From assembly GCF_026891035.1 (NCBI RefSeq), contig NZ_JAPTGG010000002.1:62001-126000 (forward strand): a DNA stretch of 64,000 nucleotides, in the 5' to 3' direction. This stretch comes from Dasania phycosphaerae (GTDB lineage: Bacteria; Pseudomonadota; Gammaproteobacteria; Pseudomonadales; Dasaniaceae). The notes beneath the pieces are model-generated. The model did no database searches, was not told the DNA's origin, and saw only the letters and a program-made list of their open reading frames with translations. Made by a program: the position numbers and the translations under genes. Each line of letters opens with the position of its first letter. Positions within the stretch are counted from its first letter, which is position 1. Of this stretch, positions 16,209 through 25,013 are shown one piece after another.

Positions 16209-16775
16209 ATGCATAAACACGTAGACTATGGCCCCTTAACAACTTTAATTGGCGAGTGGCGTGGCGACCAAGGCGTTGATATATCCCCCGAGCCCGATGG
16301 CACTGAGCACAACCCCTATTATGAAACCATAGTGTTCAGCCCCGCTTGTGATACCGATAATGCTGAAGAGCAATGTTTAGTGGCTGTGCACTATCGCCAA
16401 ACCGTGCGCCGTAAATCTAATGATGAAGTGTTTCACGATCAAACCGGCTATTGGATATGGGATGCCGCGGCCAATAAAATGATGCAATCGCTGGCCATAC
16501 CGCGCGGCGTTTGTATTTTGGCGGGCAGTGAGCCCTTAACAGAAACCAGCAATAGCTTTACCGTAAGCGCCGATATTAGTAATCCTGCCTATACCATAGT
16601 GCAGTCGCCGTTTATGCAGCACAAAGCAAAAACCACCGCGTATAGCCACACCCTACAAGTACACGGCGACCGCTTACAGTACAGCCAAAGTATTATGTTA
16701 GATATTTATGGTCGCGTATTTGAACATAAAGATGAAAACGTATTACAGCGCGTTACAGCCCCAGCCAGCAATTAA
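16209..16775 (+). CDS. Nitrobindin-like heme-binding beta-barrel protein (DUF1794/THAP4 type)
   Basis: The 188-residue protein begins with the LIGEWRGDQG motif (GxWxGxG-like) that opens the ten-stranded barrel of the nitrobindin/FABP-like family, and is otherwise strand-rich with no signal peptide. Nitrobindins bind ferric heme and react with nitric oxide or peroxynitrite, but many relatives are uncharacterised. A histidine late in the chain (FEHKDENVLQRV) could be the heme ligand; that is inference. AGAGGTAG lies before ATG 16209. It follows the operon terminator and lies 12 bases ahead of an MscS-type gene, so the two may be co-transcribed. Confidence 0.7.
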   Translation: MHKHVDYGPLTTLIGEWRGDQGVDISPEPDGTEHNPYYETIVFSPACDTDNAEEQCLVAVHYRQTVRRKSNDEVFHDQTGYWIWDAAANKMMQSLAIPRGVCILAGSEPLTETSNSFTVSADISNPAYTIVQSPFMQHKAKTTAYSHTLQVHGDRLQYSQSIMLDIYGRVFEHKDENVLQRVTAPASN

Positions 16776-16787
16776 CTGAGTTTGAGC

Positions 16788-17651
16788 ATGAATGAATTTA
16801 TAGCAAGCATTGCTGAGTTACCGTTATCGCTACGACTAATAGTATTTGTAGCTATGGCGGTAGCAACTCATCTTGCCGTGATAGCAATACGCTATGGCTT
16901 TGGCTTGCTGTTAAATAGCCAGCACGCAAGAAATTACCAAAAGCTAATGACCATAGCCACGTTAATGAGTAGTGCGGTAGTGTTTACGCTGTACTTTCTT
17001 TGTTTTGGTTTTATTTTGCGCGAGTTTGGTGTGTCGCTATCTTCCTATATGGCCAGCGCTACGGTAATAGGCCTGGCTATAGGGTTTGGTTTTCAAGGCT
17101 TGGTGCAGGATGTGGTAACCGGCCTGACATTTATTTTTTCTAATCTAGTTAATGTGGGTGATGTAGTAGAAATCTCCGGCCAAACCGGAATAGTGCGCGC
17201 TATTACCATGCGTTTTGTTGAATTAGAAAACGCCATGGGTGCTATAGTGTTTATCCCCAACCGCAGTATTAATAGCATTATTAATTACCCCAGAGGTTAT
17301 GTGCGTTGCATCATCGACGTAATTTTACGCGGCAGTGAAGAAAACAAAGCCGCCATAGAAAAAACCACCTTAGGGTTAATGCAGGCTTTTTATGAGCAGT
17401 TACCGGGTATATGGATTACTTCACCTTCCAGCGAAGGGCGGGTAAAGCTCAGCTTTGATAAAGAAATTTTACGTATTAAATACAGAATCTGGCCCAACCG
17501 TGGTGGCCCTATAGAAAATACCTTTATAAAAGAACTGTGTGCGGAACTACAAAAAGTCGACCCTGAATATCAGGCGTGGATGATTAGTATTAATTACGAG
17601 GTAGAGAAAAAGAAAACCTCAGTATTTAAGTCAGCAGCCAGGAAGAAATAG
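16788..17651 (+). CDS. MscS-family mechanosensitive ion channel
   Basis: Small-conductance mechanosensitive channels open under membrane tension and release solutes in osmotic downshock. Three hydrophobic segments lie in residues 14-110; the pore-lining helix is seen in VIGLAIGFGFQGLVQDVVTG, followed by the beta domain GDVVEISGQTGIVRAITMRF and FIPNRSINSIINYPRG, characteristic of the family, and a C-terminal alpha/beta domain to residue 287. The frame extends to TTG 16782; ATG 16788 is preferred. The three-helix size resembles E. coli MscS rather than the larger MscK type. It converges with the DUF393 gene, 13 bases between stops. Confidence 0.9.
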   Translation: MNEFIASIAELPLSLRLIVFVAMAVATHLAVIAIRYGFGLLLNSQHARNYQKLMTIATLMSSAVVFTLYFLCFGFILREFGVSLSSYMASATVIGLAIGFGFQGLVQDVVTGLTFIFSNLVNVGDVVEISGQTGIVRAITMRFVELENAMGAIVFIPNRSINSIINYPRGYVRCIIDVILRGSEENKAAIEKTTLGLMQAFYEQLPGIWITSPSSEGRVKLSFDKEILRIKYRIWPNRGGPIENTFIKELCAELQKVDPEYQAWMISINYEVEKKKTSVFKSAARKK

Positions 17652-17664
17652 TCGAAGCAAAAGT

Positions 17665-18024
17665 TTACAGTCGCCCCTGCCGCTTAAGCCTTCTAGTCAC
17701 TTGCCAGTGGTAAATTTTGCTCACTATTTTTTTAATGGGTGCTAGGTTAAGCAGCCAGGCCAGCGCTTTTAAGCGTGGCACTTTAGCCATTAGTACAATA
17801 TAGGCGTCCATCTCGGATAGTATTTGTTGGTTGTCAATTTCTATATGTAATTCGGTTAGGGCCTTTTGCGGGTTGATGCCTTTGCTATTTAGCAAGTCCT
17901 CTCGGTCAGTAATATCTAACCATTGCACATCTTTGCCGTTATCACCGGCCCACTTTTCATAGTTGCAGCGGTCGCGCACGCAGCTGGGGCAGCTGCCGTC
18001 GTAGTACACGGTAATTTTGGGCAT
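17665..18024 (-). CDS. DUF393 thiol-disulfide oxidoreductase-like protein
   Basis: The 119-residue protein starts KITVYYDGSCPSC, the DCC family signature (D-x-x-C-x-x-C), and contains WLDITDRE and a late segment PRLKALAWLLNLAPI, both typical of DUF393. The CxxC (residues 11-14) suggests redox activity in a thioredoxin-like fold; substrates are unknown. It lies downstream of fliK and an FlhB-like gene on the minus strand, separated by 84 bases containing a nested inverted repeat, so it may or may not share their transcript. Confidence 0.8.
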   Translation of the reverse strand: MPKITVYYDGSCPSCVRDRCNYEKWAGDNGKDVQWLDITDREDLLNSKGINPQKALTELHIEIDNQQILSEMDAYIVLMAKVPRLKALAWLLNLAPIKKIVSKIYHWQVTRRLKRQGRL

Positions 18025-18058
18025 AGGGTCAGTCTCTAGTATGTAGTCACTAGTACAC

Positions 18059-18117
18059 AGTCGCTTGTCGCTAGAAAGCTAGTTTAATTAGCCTCTAGCG
18101 ACAGTGAGCTAGCGACT
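18059..18117. repeat. Nested inverted repeat at the end of the fhlB-like gene
   Basis: Inner arms GTCGCTAGA (18067-18075) and TCTAGCGAC (18094-18102) are perfect nine-base complements; outer arms AGTCGCT (18059-18065) and AGCGACT (18111-18117) add a second pair. The right outer arm includes the last sense codons and stop of the FlhB-like gene. No T-run follows on either strand, so a standard terminator is doubtful; it may be a processing or stability hairpin. Confidence 0.6.
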
Positions 18118-18390
18118 AAAATCCTCAGGCGTTTTCCCCTGAATCTTATAGGCAAAGGCAATCACTTGGGCGATGCACAAATATAATGTTTCGGGTATTT
18201 CTTCGCCCACGCCTATTTCAGCCAGTAAATTTAACAGTGGCGCGTTTTCAAATAGTGGCACTTTGTGCTCGCGGGCTAGGGCGATAATTTGCTCGGCTAT
18301 ATCTCCCTCACCTGAGGCGGTAACATTGGGTGCATTGCTGCCGTCATAAAATAGGGCGACAGCTTTTTTTTCGGGTTCGTGATCACTCAT
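18109..18390 (-). CDS. FlhB C-terminal-domain-like protein (FhlB/YlqH type)
   Basis: This 93-residue protein matches the soluble C-terminal domain of the FlhB/EscU family without the membrane part: KKAVALFYDGSNAPNVTASGEGDIAEQIIALAREHKVPLFE parallels the core of FlhB after its cleavage site, and the ending PETLYLCIAQVIAFAYKI parallels the C-terminus of FlhB in this window (QLYMAVAQVLAYVFQL). It lacks the NPTH-type cleavage motif. Such stand-alone proteins are often encoded next to fliK and are thought to influence export switching. ATG overlaps the fliK stop by four bases (ATGA), implying translational coupling. Confidence 0.85.
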   Translation of the reverse strand: MSDHEPEKKAVALFYDGSNAPNVTASGEGDIAEQIIALAREHKVPLFENAPLLNLLAEIGVGEEIPETLYLCIAQVIAFAYKIQGKTPEDFSR

Positions 18391-19889
18391 GTGCGTACAT
18401 CCACTAAGGGTTGTAATGGGTATAGCTGTTTTTTAGGTAGGCCTATTTTGCAGTCGACTTTGGTAACGTTAACGCCTATTTTTTCCAAGCCCTGCCTAAA
18501 GCTATCAATTTCTTTTTTGACTTCTAGATGGGCGGCCTCTAACTCTGACCACACCGTGGCCGACACTGATTGGCCAATCACCAGCAGTTCCACGCTCATT
18601 TTGCCTAATTTATGTAAATCAAAATTTAGCATTACCTGCCATTGCTTGCGGCCTGACTGTTGTTTGTCGCTGCTATCTTGTTGTTGGATTTTAATCTCTA
18701 CATTATCAACTTGCTTGCCCTGGGTAATCGGTATTTCTAAGGTCCAGGCGTTGGTATTGGTGCTGGGTTCGGCGCTATTGCTGCTGCGTTGGCTTAAGCT
18801 GTCTAATTGATTGAGCTGGGTTTTGGCTAAGCTGGCTAGTAATTGCCGGCCCAGTTGTTGCAAAACAATATCCAGATTTTCTTTGCTATTGCTGACGCTG
18901 GTTTTAGCTGCGGCACTTAGCTCTGGGTTTTTTAATAAACTGGCATCTAGCAGTGGTTTGGTGGCAGTTTCGTGTTCGGGGCTGCTGGTTTTTGGCTTGC
19001 TGTTAGTCGCACTTAGCAGAGGTCGGCCTAGCAGTTGTTCTATTTGCCGTATCAGTTGTTGGCTGCTGGCTTTGCTATCAGCTTGAATAATGGCGCCGTC
19101 GCGTTTTTGGTATTGCTGTTCACTGGGCAATTGCGCGCGTTGTTCAGGGCTGAGTTTGCGTTGTTGCAGGCTGCGGTTGTAGTGGTCAGTGACCAGGCGT
19201 TTAAGCTTGCTCTCTAAAAAAGGGCCGCTATTGAGCAGCGCTCGTTTTAATTGTTTAGGGTCTTGTGCTTGCTGGGCTGTTGGTATGGTGGCTAATAAGC
19301 TTTTAATACTTTGTTTTAGCGCCGGGGGCAGTGGGCTATCGCTGGCTAGGCTGAGTTGCTGTAGCAGGGCGACGCTATTTTTTAGCGCTTGTTGTTGTGG
19401 CAGCGCCGAGCGTAGGGCTTTATCAATAATCTGCTGTGCTGGTTCTGCGCTGGCTGCGGGGGGCGTATTGCTAGCAGGGTTAGTGGTGGTTTTTGCTGTG
19501 GCGGCAGGCTGAGCCAGTTGTGGGCTGATGCTAATAATTTTGGCGCTGTTATCACTGGTGATTTGCAGCTGTATTTTACTACCCACAATTAAGGGGAGCT
19601 TGCTGATGATTTCCAGTGGCTTGTTGTTTAGCAGATTGCTGTTTGCTGAGTTATTGGCGCTAGGCTGTTCGCCTTTGCTGTTGTTGGGGCTATTGTTGCC
19701 ATTATTATTGGCTTGCGGCTGCAGCCGTATTTGATACTGCTCGCTGCTGGCTTTGCCGTTTTCCAATAGCGGGCTATTGCTCAGCACCACGGCTTCAATA
19801 ACGCCGGGTTTAAACAGGCTGCTCTGGCTAAGCGAGGCCGATTTCAGGCTAACGGTACTATTAAGTAGGTGATTACTGAGCAGTGACAT
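18387..19889 (-). CDS. fliK: Flagellar hook-length control protein FliK
   Basis: FliK is secreted during hook growth, measures hook length and signals FlhB to change substrate. The first 380 residues are low-complexity, rich in Ser, Asn, Gln and Leu, as in FliK molecular rulers. The C-terminal domain (about 390-485) is ordered, with QWQVMLNFDLHKLGKMSVEL and HLEVKKEIDSFRQGLEKIGVNV, matching the Flg_hook family. At 500 residues it is of usual length. GGTAAGG lies before the ATG. It is transcribed opposite to the other flagellar genes, with the FlhB-like gene overlapping its stop. Confidence 0.9.
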   Translation of the reverse strand: MSLLSNHLLNSTVSLKSASLSQSSLFKPGVIEAVVLSNSPLLENGKASSEQYQIRLQPQANNNGNNSPNNSKGEQPSANNSANSNLLNNKPLEIISKLPLIVGSKIQLQITSDNSAKIISISPQLAQPAATAKTTTNPASNTPPAASAEPAQQIIDKALRSALPQQQALKNSVALLQQLSLASDSPLPPALKQSIKSLLATIPTAQQAQDPKQLKRALLNSGPFLESKLKRLVTDHYNRSLQQRKLSPEQRAQLPSEQQYQKRDGAIIQADSKASSQQLIRQIEQLLGRPLLSATNSKPKTSSPEHETATKPLLDASLLKNPELSAAAKTSVSNSKENLDIVLQQLGRQLLASLAKTQLNQLDSLSQRSSNSAEPSTNTNAWTLEIPITQGKQVDNVEIKIQQQDSSDKQQSGRKQWQVMLNFDLHKLGKMSVELLVIGQSVSATVWSELEAAHLEVKKEIDSFRQGLEKIGVNVTKVDCKIGLPKKQLYPLQPLVDVRT

Positions 19890-20012
19890 GCCTTACCCGG
19901 TGCTAACTGTTTGAAAATGTATATAATATCCGCCAATGATAACAATGGCTGTAGGCCATAGCTTAAACCAAGCTAGCCTCACAATCATTGAGAATATTCC
20001 CGTCCAGTAAGT

Positions 20013-20020
20013 ATATCGGC
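20013..20020 (-). promoter_or_regulatory. Possible sigma-28 -10 element before fliK
   Basis: On the minus strand the octamer GCCGATAT differs by one base from the FliA -10 consensus GCCGATAA and is 123 bases upstream of fliK. At the required distance there is no good -35 match (AACATAAA against TAAAGTTT), so this is tentative. Confidence 0.3.
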
Positions 20021-20098
20021 TGCTAGCGCAATTTATGTTGCCCTTAGTGCTGGCTTGCTGATTTATACGCTTCTAATAAGCATAAAGGTGGCCGTTTT

Positions 20099-20719
20099 TT
20101 GTCGGTATTAATTGCAACACAGGCGCTAAACTGCGAGCGCGACGACAGGCTGCTGGTTAAGCAGCTAACGTGGTCGTTGGCAGAGGGCGAGATACACCAG
20201 GTAGAAGGCCCCAATGGCAGTGGTAAAACCAGTTTGTTGCGGGTGCTGTGTGGTTTGTCTTCGCGCTACAGCGGTGAGATATATTGGCGCGGCCAGCCGA
20301 TTAAAACAGTGCGTCATCAGTATTTAAGCGAGTTGCTGTACCTAGGGCACCAACCGGGTATTAAGTCGGTATTAAGCCCTCGAGAAAACCTGCAGTGGCA
20401 CGCGGCAGTAAAAGGGGTAGTCGCCGCCGAAGCTATAGAGCAGGCCTTGGCCAAGGTGGGGCTGTACGGTTATGAAGACGCCCCCTGTTATTCGCTATCG
20501 GCGGGCCAACAGCGCCGCGTAGCCTTGGCGCGTTTGTTTATTAGCCATACCCCCTTGTGGGTGTTGGATGAGCCCTTTACCGCCATCGATAAAAAAGGGG
20601 TGGCTGAGTTAGAGGGCTGGATAGAGCAGCATGCCCTAGCCGGCGGCAGTGTTTTACTCACCACTCATCACGAGCTAAAGCTGGCGACGCCTATTAATAA
20701 GGTGGTGCTAGGTGAATAA
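20099..20719 (+). CDS. ccmA: Heme exporter ATP-binding protein CcmA
   Basis: CcmA is the ATPase of the CcmABCD complex that frees heme-loaded CcmE for cytochrome c assembly. Visible motifs are Walker A GPNGSGKTS (residues 37-45), the ABC signature YSLSAGQQRRVALARL, Walker B LWVLDEPFTA and the switch histidine in LLTTHHE. At 206 residues it has family length. TTG 20099 is the likely start: it is preceded by AAAGGTGG at nine bases and no ATG is nearby. It overlaps ccmB by eight bases. It opens a nine-gene operon ending at 27366. Confidence 0.95.
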   Translation: MSVLIATQALNCERDDRLLVKQLTWSLAEGEIHQVEGPNGSGKTSLLRVLCGLSSRYSGEIYWRGQPIKTVRHQYLSELLYLGHQPGIKSVLSPRENLQWHAAVKGVVAAEAIEQALAKVGLYGYEDAPCYSLSAGQQRRVALARLFISHTPLWVLDEPFTAIDKKGVAELEGWIEQHALAGGSVLLTTHHELKLATPINKVVLGE

Positions 20720-21398
20720 TCTCTCTGTATGGGCGGGTTTTAGCGCGACTTTGCGCCGCGATTTGCTGCTGGCTTACCGCCGCCGCAGCGACTTTGCCAA
20801 TCCCTTAATCTTCTTTTTAATTGTTTGCTCCTTGTTTCCCTTAGGCATAGGCCCCAGCCCGCAAAGGTTGGCCGAAATGGCCCCGGGCATAGTCTGGGTG
20901 GTGGCCTTGTTAGCTTGCTTGCTGGCCAGTGATACCTTGTTTAGAAGTGATTTTGACGATGGCAGCTTGGAGCAAATGATATTAAGCCCGGTGTCGCTGT
21001 ATTTGCAGGTGCTGGCTAAAACCACCGCCCATTGGATGCTAACTGGCTTGCCGCTGGCGCTGATGTCGCCGCTGTTAGCGCTACTGTTACAACTGCCCAG
21101 CCAGGGGGTAATAGCTCTAATGCTGAGTTTGTTAATAGGCTCGGCAGTGCTGAGTTTAATCGGTGCTATAGGGGCGGCGCTTACTGTTAGCCTGCGCAAG
21201 GGCGGGGTGCTGCTGTCGCTGATTATCCTGCCTTTGTATGTGCCGGTGCTGATTTTTGGTGTAGCCGTGGTAGAGGCAGCGGTGGGCGGTTTTGCCTACA
21301 GTGGTCTGTTGGCGGTATTGGGAGCCATGTTGGCGCTGGCGCTGAGCTTATCGCCCCTGGCCATAGCGGCTAGTGTCAAAATCAGTGTGGATAATTAA
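20712..21398 (+). CDS. ccmB: Heme exporter permease CcmB
   Basis: CcmB is the membrane subunit that pairs with CcmA. It has six hydrophobic segments in 228 residues and the early RRDLLLAYRRRSDFANPLIFF stretch, then PLGIGPSPQRLAEMAPGIVWV, both typical of the family. GTG 20712 lies within the last codons of ccmA, so the two are translationally coupled. Length is normal. A 141-base gap follows before ccmC. Confidence 0.95.
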   Translation: MNNLSVWAGFSATLRRDLLLAYRRRSDFANPLIFFLIVCSLFPLGIGPSPQRLAEMAPGIVWVVALLACLLASDTLFRSDFDDGSLEQMILSPVSLYLQVLAKTTAHWMLTGLPLALMSPLLALLLQLPSQGVIALMLSLLIGSAVLSLIGAIGAALTVSLRKGGVLLSLIILPLYVPVLIFGVAVVEAAVGGFAYSGLLAVLGAMLALALSLSPLAIAASVKISVDN

Positions 21399-21539
21399 GG
21401 GCGCATGGACGCGCTGTTTGTTTTTTGAACGCCCAAGGCTATTTGCCCAAAAGTGCGGCCTATAGGCCATGGGTCAATTACTTGTGGGCTGGGTTCTTGT
21501 ATAATCGCAGCCCAAACGATAATGGGGTTTTTTGTACTG

Positions 21540-22274
21540 ATGTGGGCATTTTTTCACAAGCTGGGTTCACCGCGCTGGTTTTATGAAATCAGCGGTAAGT
21601 GGTTGCCGTGGTTATCTTTATTGGCCCTGAGCTGTTTGATACTAGGGGCGGTGTGGGGCTTGGCGTTTGCGCCGCCGGATTTTAAGCAGGGTAATAGCTA
21701 CCGTATTATTTTTATTCATGTGCCGGCAGCGGCGGTGTCTATGGCCTGTTATATGGTGATGGCCTTTGCTGCCGCTATACACTTGATTTGGAAAATGAAG
21801 CTGGCCGATGTGGTCATGCGCAGCTGCGCTCCTATAGGCGCGGCGCTCACTTTAATTGCTCTGTTTACCGGCTCTATTTGGGGTAAGCCTACTTGGGGGA
21901 CTTGGTGGGTTTGGGATGCGCGTATCACCTCGGTGCTGATTTTATTCTTTTTATACTTAGGGGTACTGGCCTTGTACGAGGCTTTTGAAAATGCCGAATC
22001 GGCTTCTAAGGCCAGTGCGGTATTAAGTTTGGTGGGTTGTGTGAACGTTCCCATTATTTATTGGTCAGTAGAGTGGTGGTATAGCTTGCACCAACCGGCC
22101 ACGATTAAGTTGACGGAAGAGTCCACTATACACCCCGATATGCTTTACCCCTTATTAGTGATGCTTTGCGGCTTTTATGCCTTTTTTGTGGTGGCTTTAT
22201 TATTGTTCAGCCGCAGTGAAATTTTGTATAGAGAGCGCAAAACCAAGTGGGTGAAAGCCTTAGCCGCAGCTTAG
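21540..22274 (+). CDS. ccmC: Heme exporter protein CcmC
   Basis: CcmC places heme on CcmE through its periplasmic tryptophan-rich WWD loop, seen as WGTWWVWDARI. Six membrane helices are visible, and histidines flanking the loop occur in FIHVPAA and SLHQPATIK. The frame opens at 21453, but family proteins begin MWxxxHKL, matching ATG 21540 (MWAFFHKLGSP), which gives 244 residues, the usual size. ATG 21522 is an alternative. It lies between ccmB and ccmD. Confidence 0.95.
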   Translation: MWAFFHKLGSPRWFYEISGKWLPWLSLLALSCLILGAVWGLAFAPPDFKQGNSYRIIFIHVPAAAVSMACYMVMAFAAAIHLIWKMKLADVVMRSCAPIGAALTLIALFTGSIWGKPTWGTWWVWDARITSVLILFFLYLGVLALYEAFENAESASKASAVLSLVGCVNVPIIYWSVEWWYSLHQPATIKLTEESTIHPDMLYPLLVMLCGFYAFFVVALLLFSRSEILYRERKTKWVKALAAA

Positions 22275-22310
22275 TAATTAGCCTTAGCGTAAACAGCCAA
22301 CAGGATAGAC

Positions 22311-22523
22311 ATGTATTTTGAGAATCTAGCAGCACTGCTTACTATGGATGGCCACGGCCCCTATGTGTGGGCAGCCTATGGTATGACAGCGCTGGTGTTA
22401 ATATTACTGATTATTAATCCGCTATTGCGCAAGCGCAGCTTGCTAACGCAGCAGCGTATGCGGTTGCGCCGCGAGCAGGCGTCATCATCTTCGGCTGAGC
22501 CCAGCCCTGCAGAACTTAAGTAA
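22311..22523 (+). CDS. ccmD: Heme exporter small membrane protein CcmD
   Basis: CcmD is a small single-pass protein needed to release holo-CcmE from CcmABC. The 70-residue product has MDGHGPYVWAAYGMTALVL, the standard family opening with one membrane helix, and a basic tail. Position between ccmC and ccmE confirms it. A short, easily missed gene. Confidence 0.92.
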   Translation: MYFENLAALLTMDGHGPYVWAAYGMTALVLILLIINPLLRKRSLLTQQRMRLRREQASSSSAEPSPAELK

Positions 22524-22551
22524 ACAGATTAAGTAAAGAGGTTAGCGAATA

Positions 22552-23010
22552 ATGCATCCCGTGCGTAAGCAGCGTTTAATCGTTGTGTTATTAATTGTGG
22601 CTGGTAGTGCCATAGCGGTGGCTTTGGCGGCCTATGCTTTGCGCTCCAACATCAATTTATTTTATCCCCCTTCAGATATAGCCGCCGGTAAAGCGCCGGT
22701 AGGTAAAAATATGCGTGCAGGTGGCATGGTGTTAGAGGGCAGTGTTAAACGTGACCCCGATAGCCTGCGAGTGGATTTTATTGTTACCGACTACAGCGCC
22801 AATGTGCCGGTAACCTACGTAGGCATACTGCCTGACCTGTTTGATGAGGGGCAGGGGGTAGTGGCCTCGGGCCAGCTTAATGAGCAGGGCGTGTTTATCG
22901 CCACCGAAGTCTTGGCCAAACACGATGAAAACTATATGCCACCAGAGGTGCAGTCAGCCTTAGATGCGGCGCAACAAAATGGCGATAAAGCCGCAGCCCC
23001 CCTTAACTAA
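22552..23010 (+). CDS. ccmE: Periplasmic heme chaperone CcmE
   Basis: CcmE carries heme covalently on a histidine to the CcmFH ligase. It has an N-terminal anchor (about residues 8-30), an OB-fold barrel, and the heme-binding motif LAKHDENYMPPE with His124 and axial Tyr128. The KRDPDSLRVDFIVTD segment is also typical. At 152 residues it has family length. A GAGGTTAG precedes ATG 22552 at normal spacing. Confidence 0.96.
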   Translation: MHPVRKQRLIVVLLIVAGSAIAVALAAYALRSNINLFYPPSDIAAGKAPVGKNMRAGGMVLEGSVKRDPDSLRVDFIVTDYSANVPVTYVGILPDLFDEGQGVVASGQLNEQGVFIATEVLAKHDENYMPPEVQSALDAAQQNGDKAAAPLN

Positions 23011-23022
23011 TTCGAGCGTTTT

Positions 23023-25011
23023 ATGCTGCCAGAATACGGACACTTTGCATTAATTTTAGCCTTGGTATTGGCGCTGTTACAGGCATCGTTGCCACTAATA
23101 GGTGCACTAACAGGCAACCGTGCGTTAATGGCTACCGCTAGGTCATTGGCGGCAGGTCAATTTGTTTTTATTAGTTTGTCTTTTATTGTGCTGTGCGCAT
23201 TATTTATGCAGAGTGATTTTTCGGTGGTGCTGGTGGCCAGGCATTCCAACACTTTGCTACCTGATATTTTTAAGTTTAGTGCGGTGTGGGGCAATCACGA
23301 AGGCTCGCTATTATTGTGGGTGTGGATACTGTCACTGTGGAGTGTGGCGGTGGCGCTGTTTAGCCGTCAGCTGCCCTTAGATATGGTGGCGCGAGTGTTG
23401 TCGGTAATGGGCATGATCTCCATAGGCTTTTTACTGTTTTCGCTGCTCACCTCCAATCCTTTTGCCCGGCAATTATTTAATGTGCCGGCAGAGGGTGCCG
23501 ACCTTAACCCCTTGCTGCAAGACTTTGGCTTGGTGATACACCCGCCCATGTTATATGTGGGCTATGTGGGGTTCTCCGTCGCCTTTGCCTTTGCTATAGC
23601 AGCCTTAAGCAGCGGCCGTTTAGATACGGCTTGGGCGCGCTGGTCGCGGCCCTGGACTAATATAGCCTGGGCTTTTTTGACCGTAGGCATAGCCTTGGGC
23701 AGCTGGTGGGCTTATTACGAATTGGGCTGGGGCGGCTGGTGGTTTTGGGACCCGGTAGAAAACGCCTCCTTTATGCCTTGGATTATTGGCACCGCTTTAA
23801 TCCATTCATTAGCGGCTACCGAAAAGCGCGGCGTCTTTAATAGTTGGACGGTATTGCTGGCTATTATCGCCTTTTCATTAAGTTTATTAGGGACATTTTT
23901 AGTGCGCTCGGGGGTATTAACCTCGGTGCACTCTTTTGCTGCTGACCCCGAACGGGGCATGTTTATTTTAATATTCTTATTTTTAGTGGTAGGTGGTTCT
24001 TTAACTCTTTATGCCTTGCGTGCGCCTACGGTTGCCAGCCGCAGTCATTTTGCATGGCTATCGCGGGAGTTTTTTCTGCTGATTAATAATGTGTTGTTAT
24101 TAGTCGCTATGCTAACGGTGTTATTTGGCACCTTGTTCCCCTTGCTAATGGATGCCATGGGCATGGGCAAATATTCAGTGGGGCCGCCGTATTTTAACGC
24201 CGTGTTTGTGCCGATTATGGCCTTGTTATTTGTGTTTATGGGTATAGGTCCCAGCGCTCGCTGGAAAAAAACCAGTGCTCTGTATTTGCGTGGCCAGCTA
24301 TTGACTGCTGCCTTAGTCAGTGTGGCCTGCGGTTTATTGTTCCCCCTGTTACTTGGTGAAAGCTACAGTGTAGCCGCCGCTTTAGCGGTGTGTTTTTCAC
24401 TGTGGTTAATATTGAGTATGGTGGTGGATATACGGGAAAAAACTCGTAACGCCGTCAATTTAGTTGCCGGTTTGAAACGCTTAACCCGGGCTTACTACGG
24501 CATGGTGTTAGGGCATGTAGGTATGGCTATATGTGCCTTGGGTGTCTGCCTCACCAGCCAATACAGCGTTGAACGCGACCTGCGCATGCAGCCGGGTGAT
24601 ATTGCTGAAATGGCGGGTTATCAGTTTGAGTTTAAAGGCTCGAAAAAAATTCAAGGCCCCAACTATGCCGGTGAGCGGGGCTTAATAAATGTACTGCAAA
24701 ACGGCGAGCTGATAGCAGAACTAAAACCAGAAAAGCGCCGTTACTTTGCCCAGCAGGGCCAGGTGATGACCGAGGCTGATATTGATGCCGGTTTAATGCG
24801 CGACCTTTATGTGGCTATGGGTGAACCTTTGGCTAATGATGCCTGGGCGGTGCGCCTGCATTACAAACCCTTTGTGCGCTGGATGTGGTTGGGCGGTTTA
24901 ATTATGGCTTTCGGCGCTGTGCTGGCAGCATTAGATAAACGTTATCGTTTAAAAGCTACGGCAAATAATAAGCGGGCGGCTGATTCGGCTGCAGCACTCT
25001 CTATAGGTTGA
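23023..25011 (+). CDS. ccmF: Cytochrome c heme lyase subunit CcmF
   Basis: CcmF, with CcmH and CcmI, ligates heme to apocytochrome c. The 662-residue protein is polytopic; the WWD heme-handling domain reads WGGWWFWDPVENASFMPW at about residues 237-254, and conserved histidines occur in the VWGNHEGSLLLW and GFSVAFAF regions and VIHPPMLYVGY. A large periplasmic segment lies near the C-terminus (about 525-610), followed by a last membrane helix. It overlaps the possible TTG start of ccmG by four bases. Confidence 0.96.
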   Translation: MLPEYGHFALILALVLALLQASLPLIGALTGNRALMATARSLAAGQFVFISLSFIVLCALFMQSDFSVVLVARHSNTLLPDIFKFSAVWGNHEGSLLLWVWILSLWSVAVALFSRQLPLDMVARVLSVMGMISIGFLLFSLLTSNPFARQLFNVPAEGADLNPLLQDFGLVIHPPMLYVGYVGFSVAFAFAIAALSSGRLDTAWARWSRPWTNIAWAFLTVGIALGSWWAYYELGWGGWWFWDPVENASFMPWIIGTALIHSLAATEKRGVFNSWTVLLAIIAFSLSLLGTFLVRSGVLTSVHSFAADPERGMFILIFLFLVVGGSLTLYALRAPTVASRSHFAWLSREFFLLINNVLLLVAMLTVLFGTLFPLLMDAMGMGKYSVGPPYFNAVFVPIMALLFVFMGIGPSARWKKTSALYLRGQLLTAALVSVACGLLFPLLLGESYSVAAALAVCFSLWLILSMVVDIREKTRNAVNLVAGLKRLTRAYYGMVLGHVGMAICALGVCLTSQYSVERDLRMQPGDIAEMAGYQFEFKGSKKIQGPNYAGERGLINVLQNGELIAELKPEKRRYFAQQGQVMTEADIDAGLMRDLYVAMGEPLANDAWAVRLHYKPFVRWMWLGGLIMAFGAVLAALDKRYRLKATANNKRAADSAAALSIG

Positions 25012-25013
25012 CT

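Noticed and set aside
18379..19734. Several plus-strand open frames opposite fliK
   Set aside because: Cys/Leu/Ser-rich complements of the FliK low-complexity region, with no ribosome sites.
20026..20047. Possible sigma-54 site upstream of fliK on the minus strand (GGGCAA...TTGC)
   Set aside because: Distance between GG and GC is eleven bases, not the required ten.
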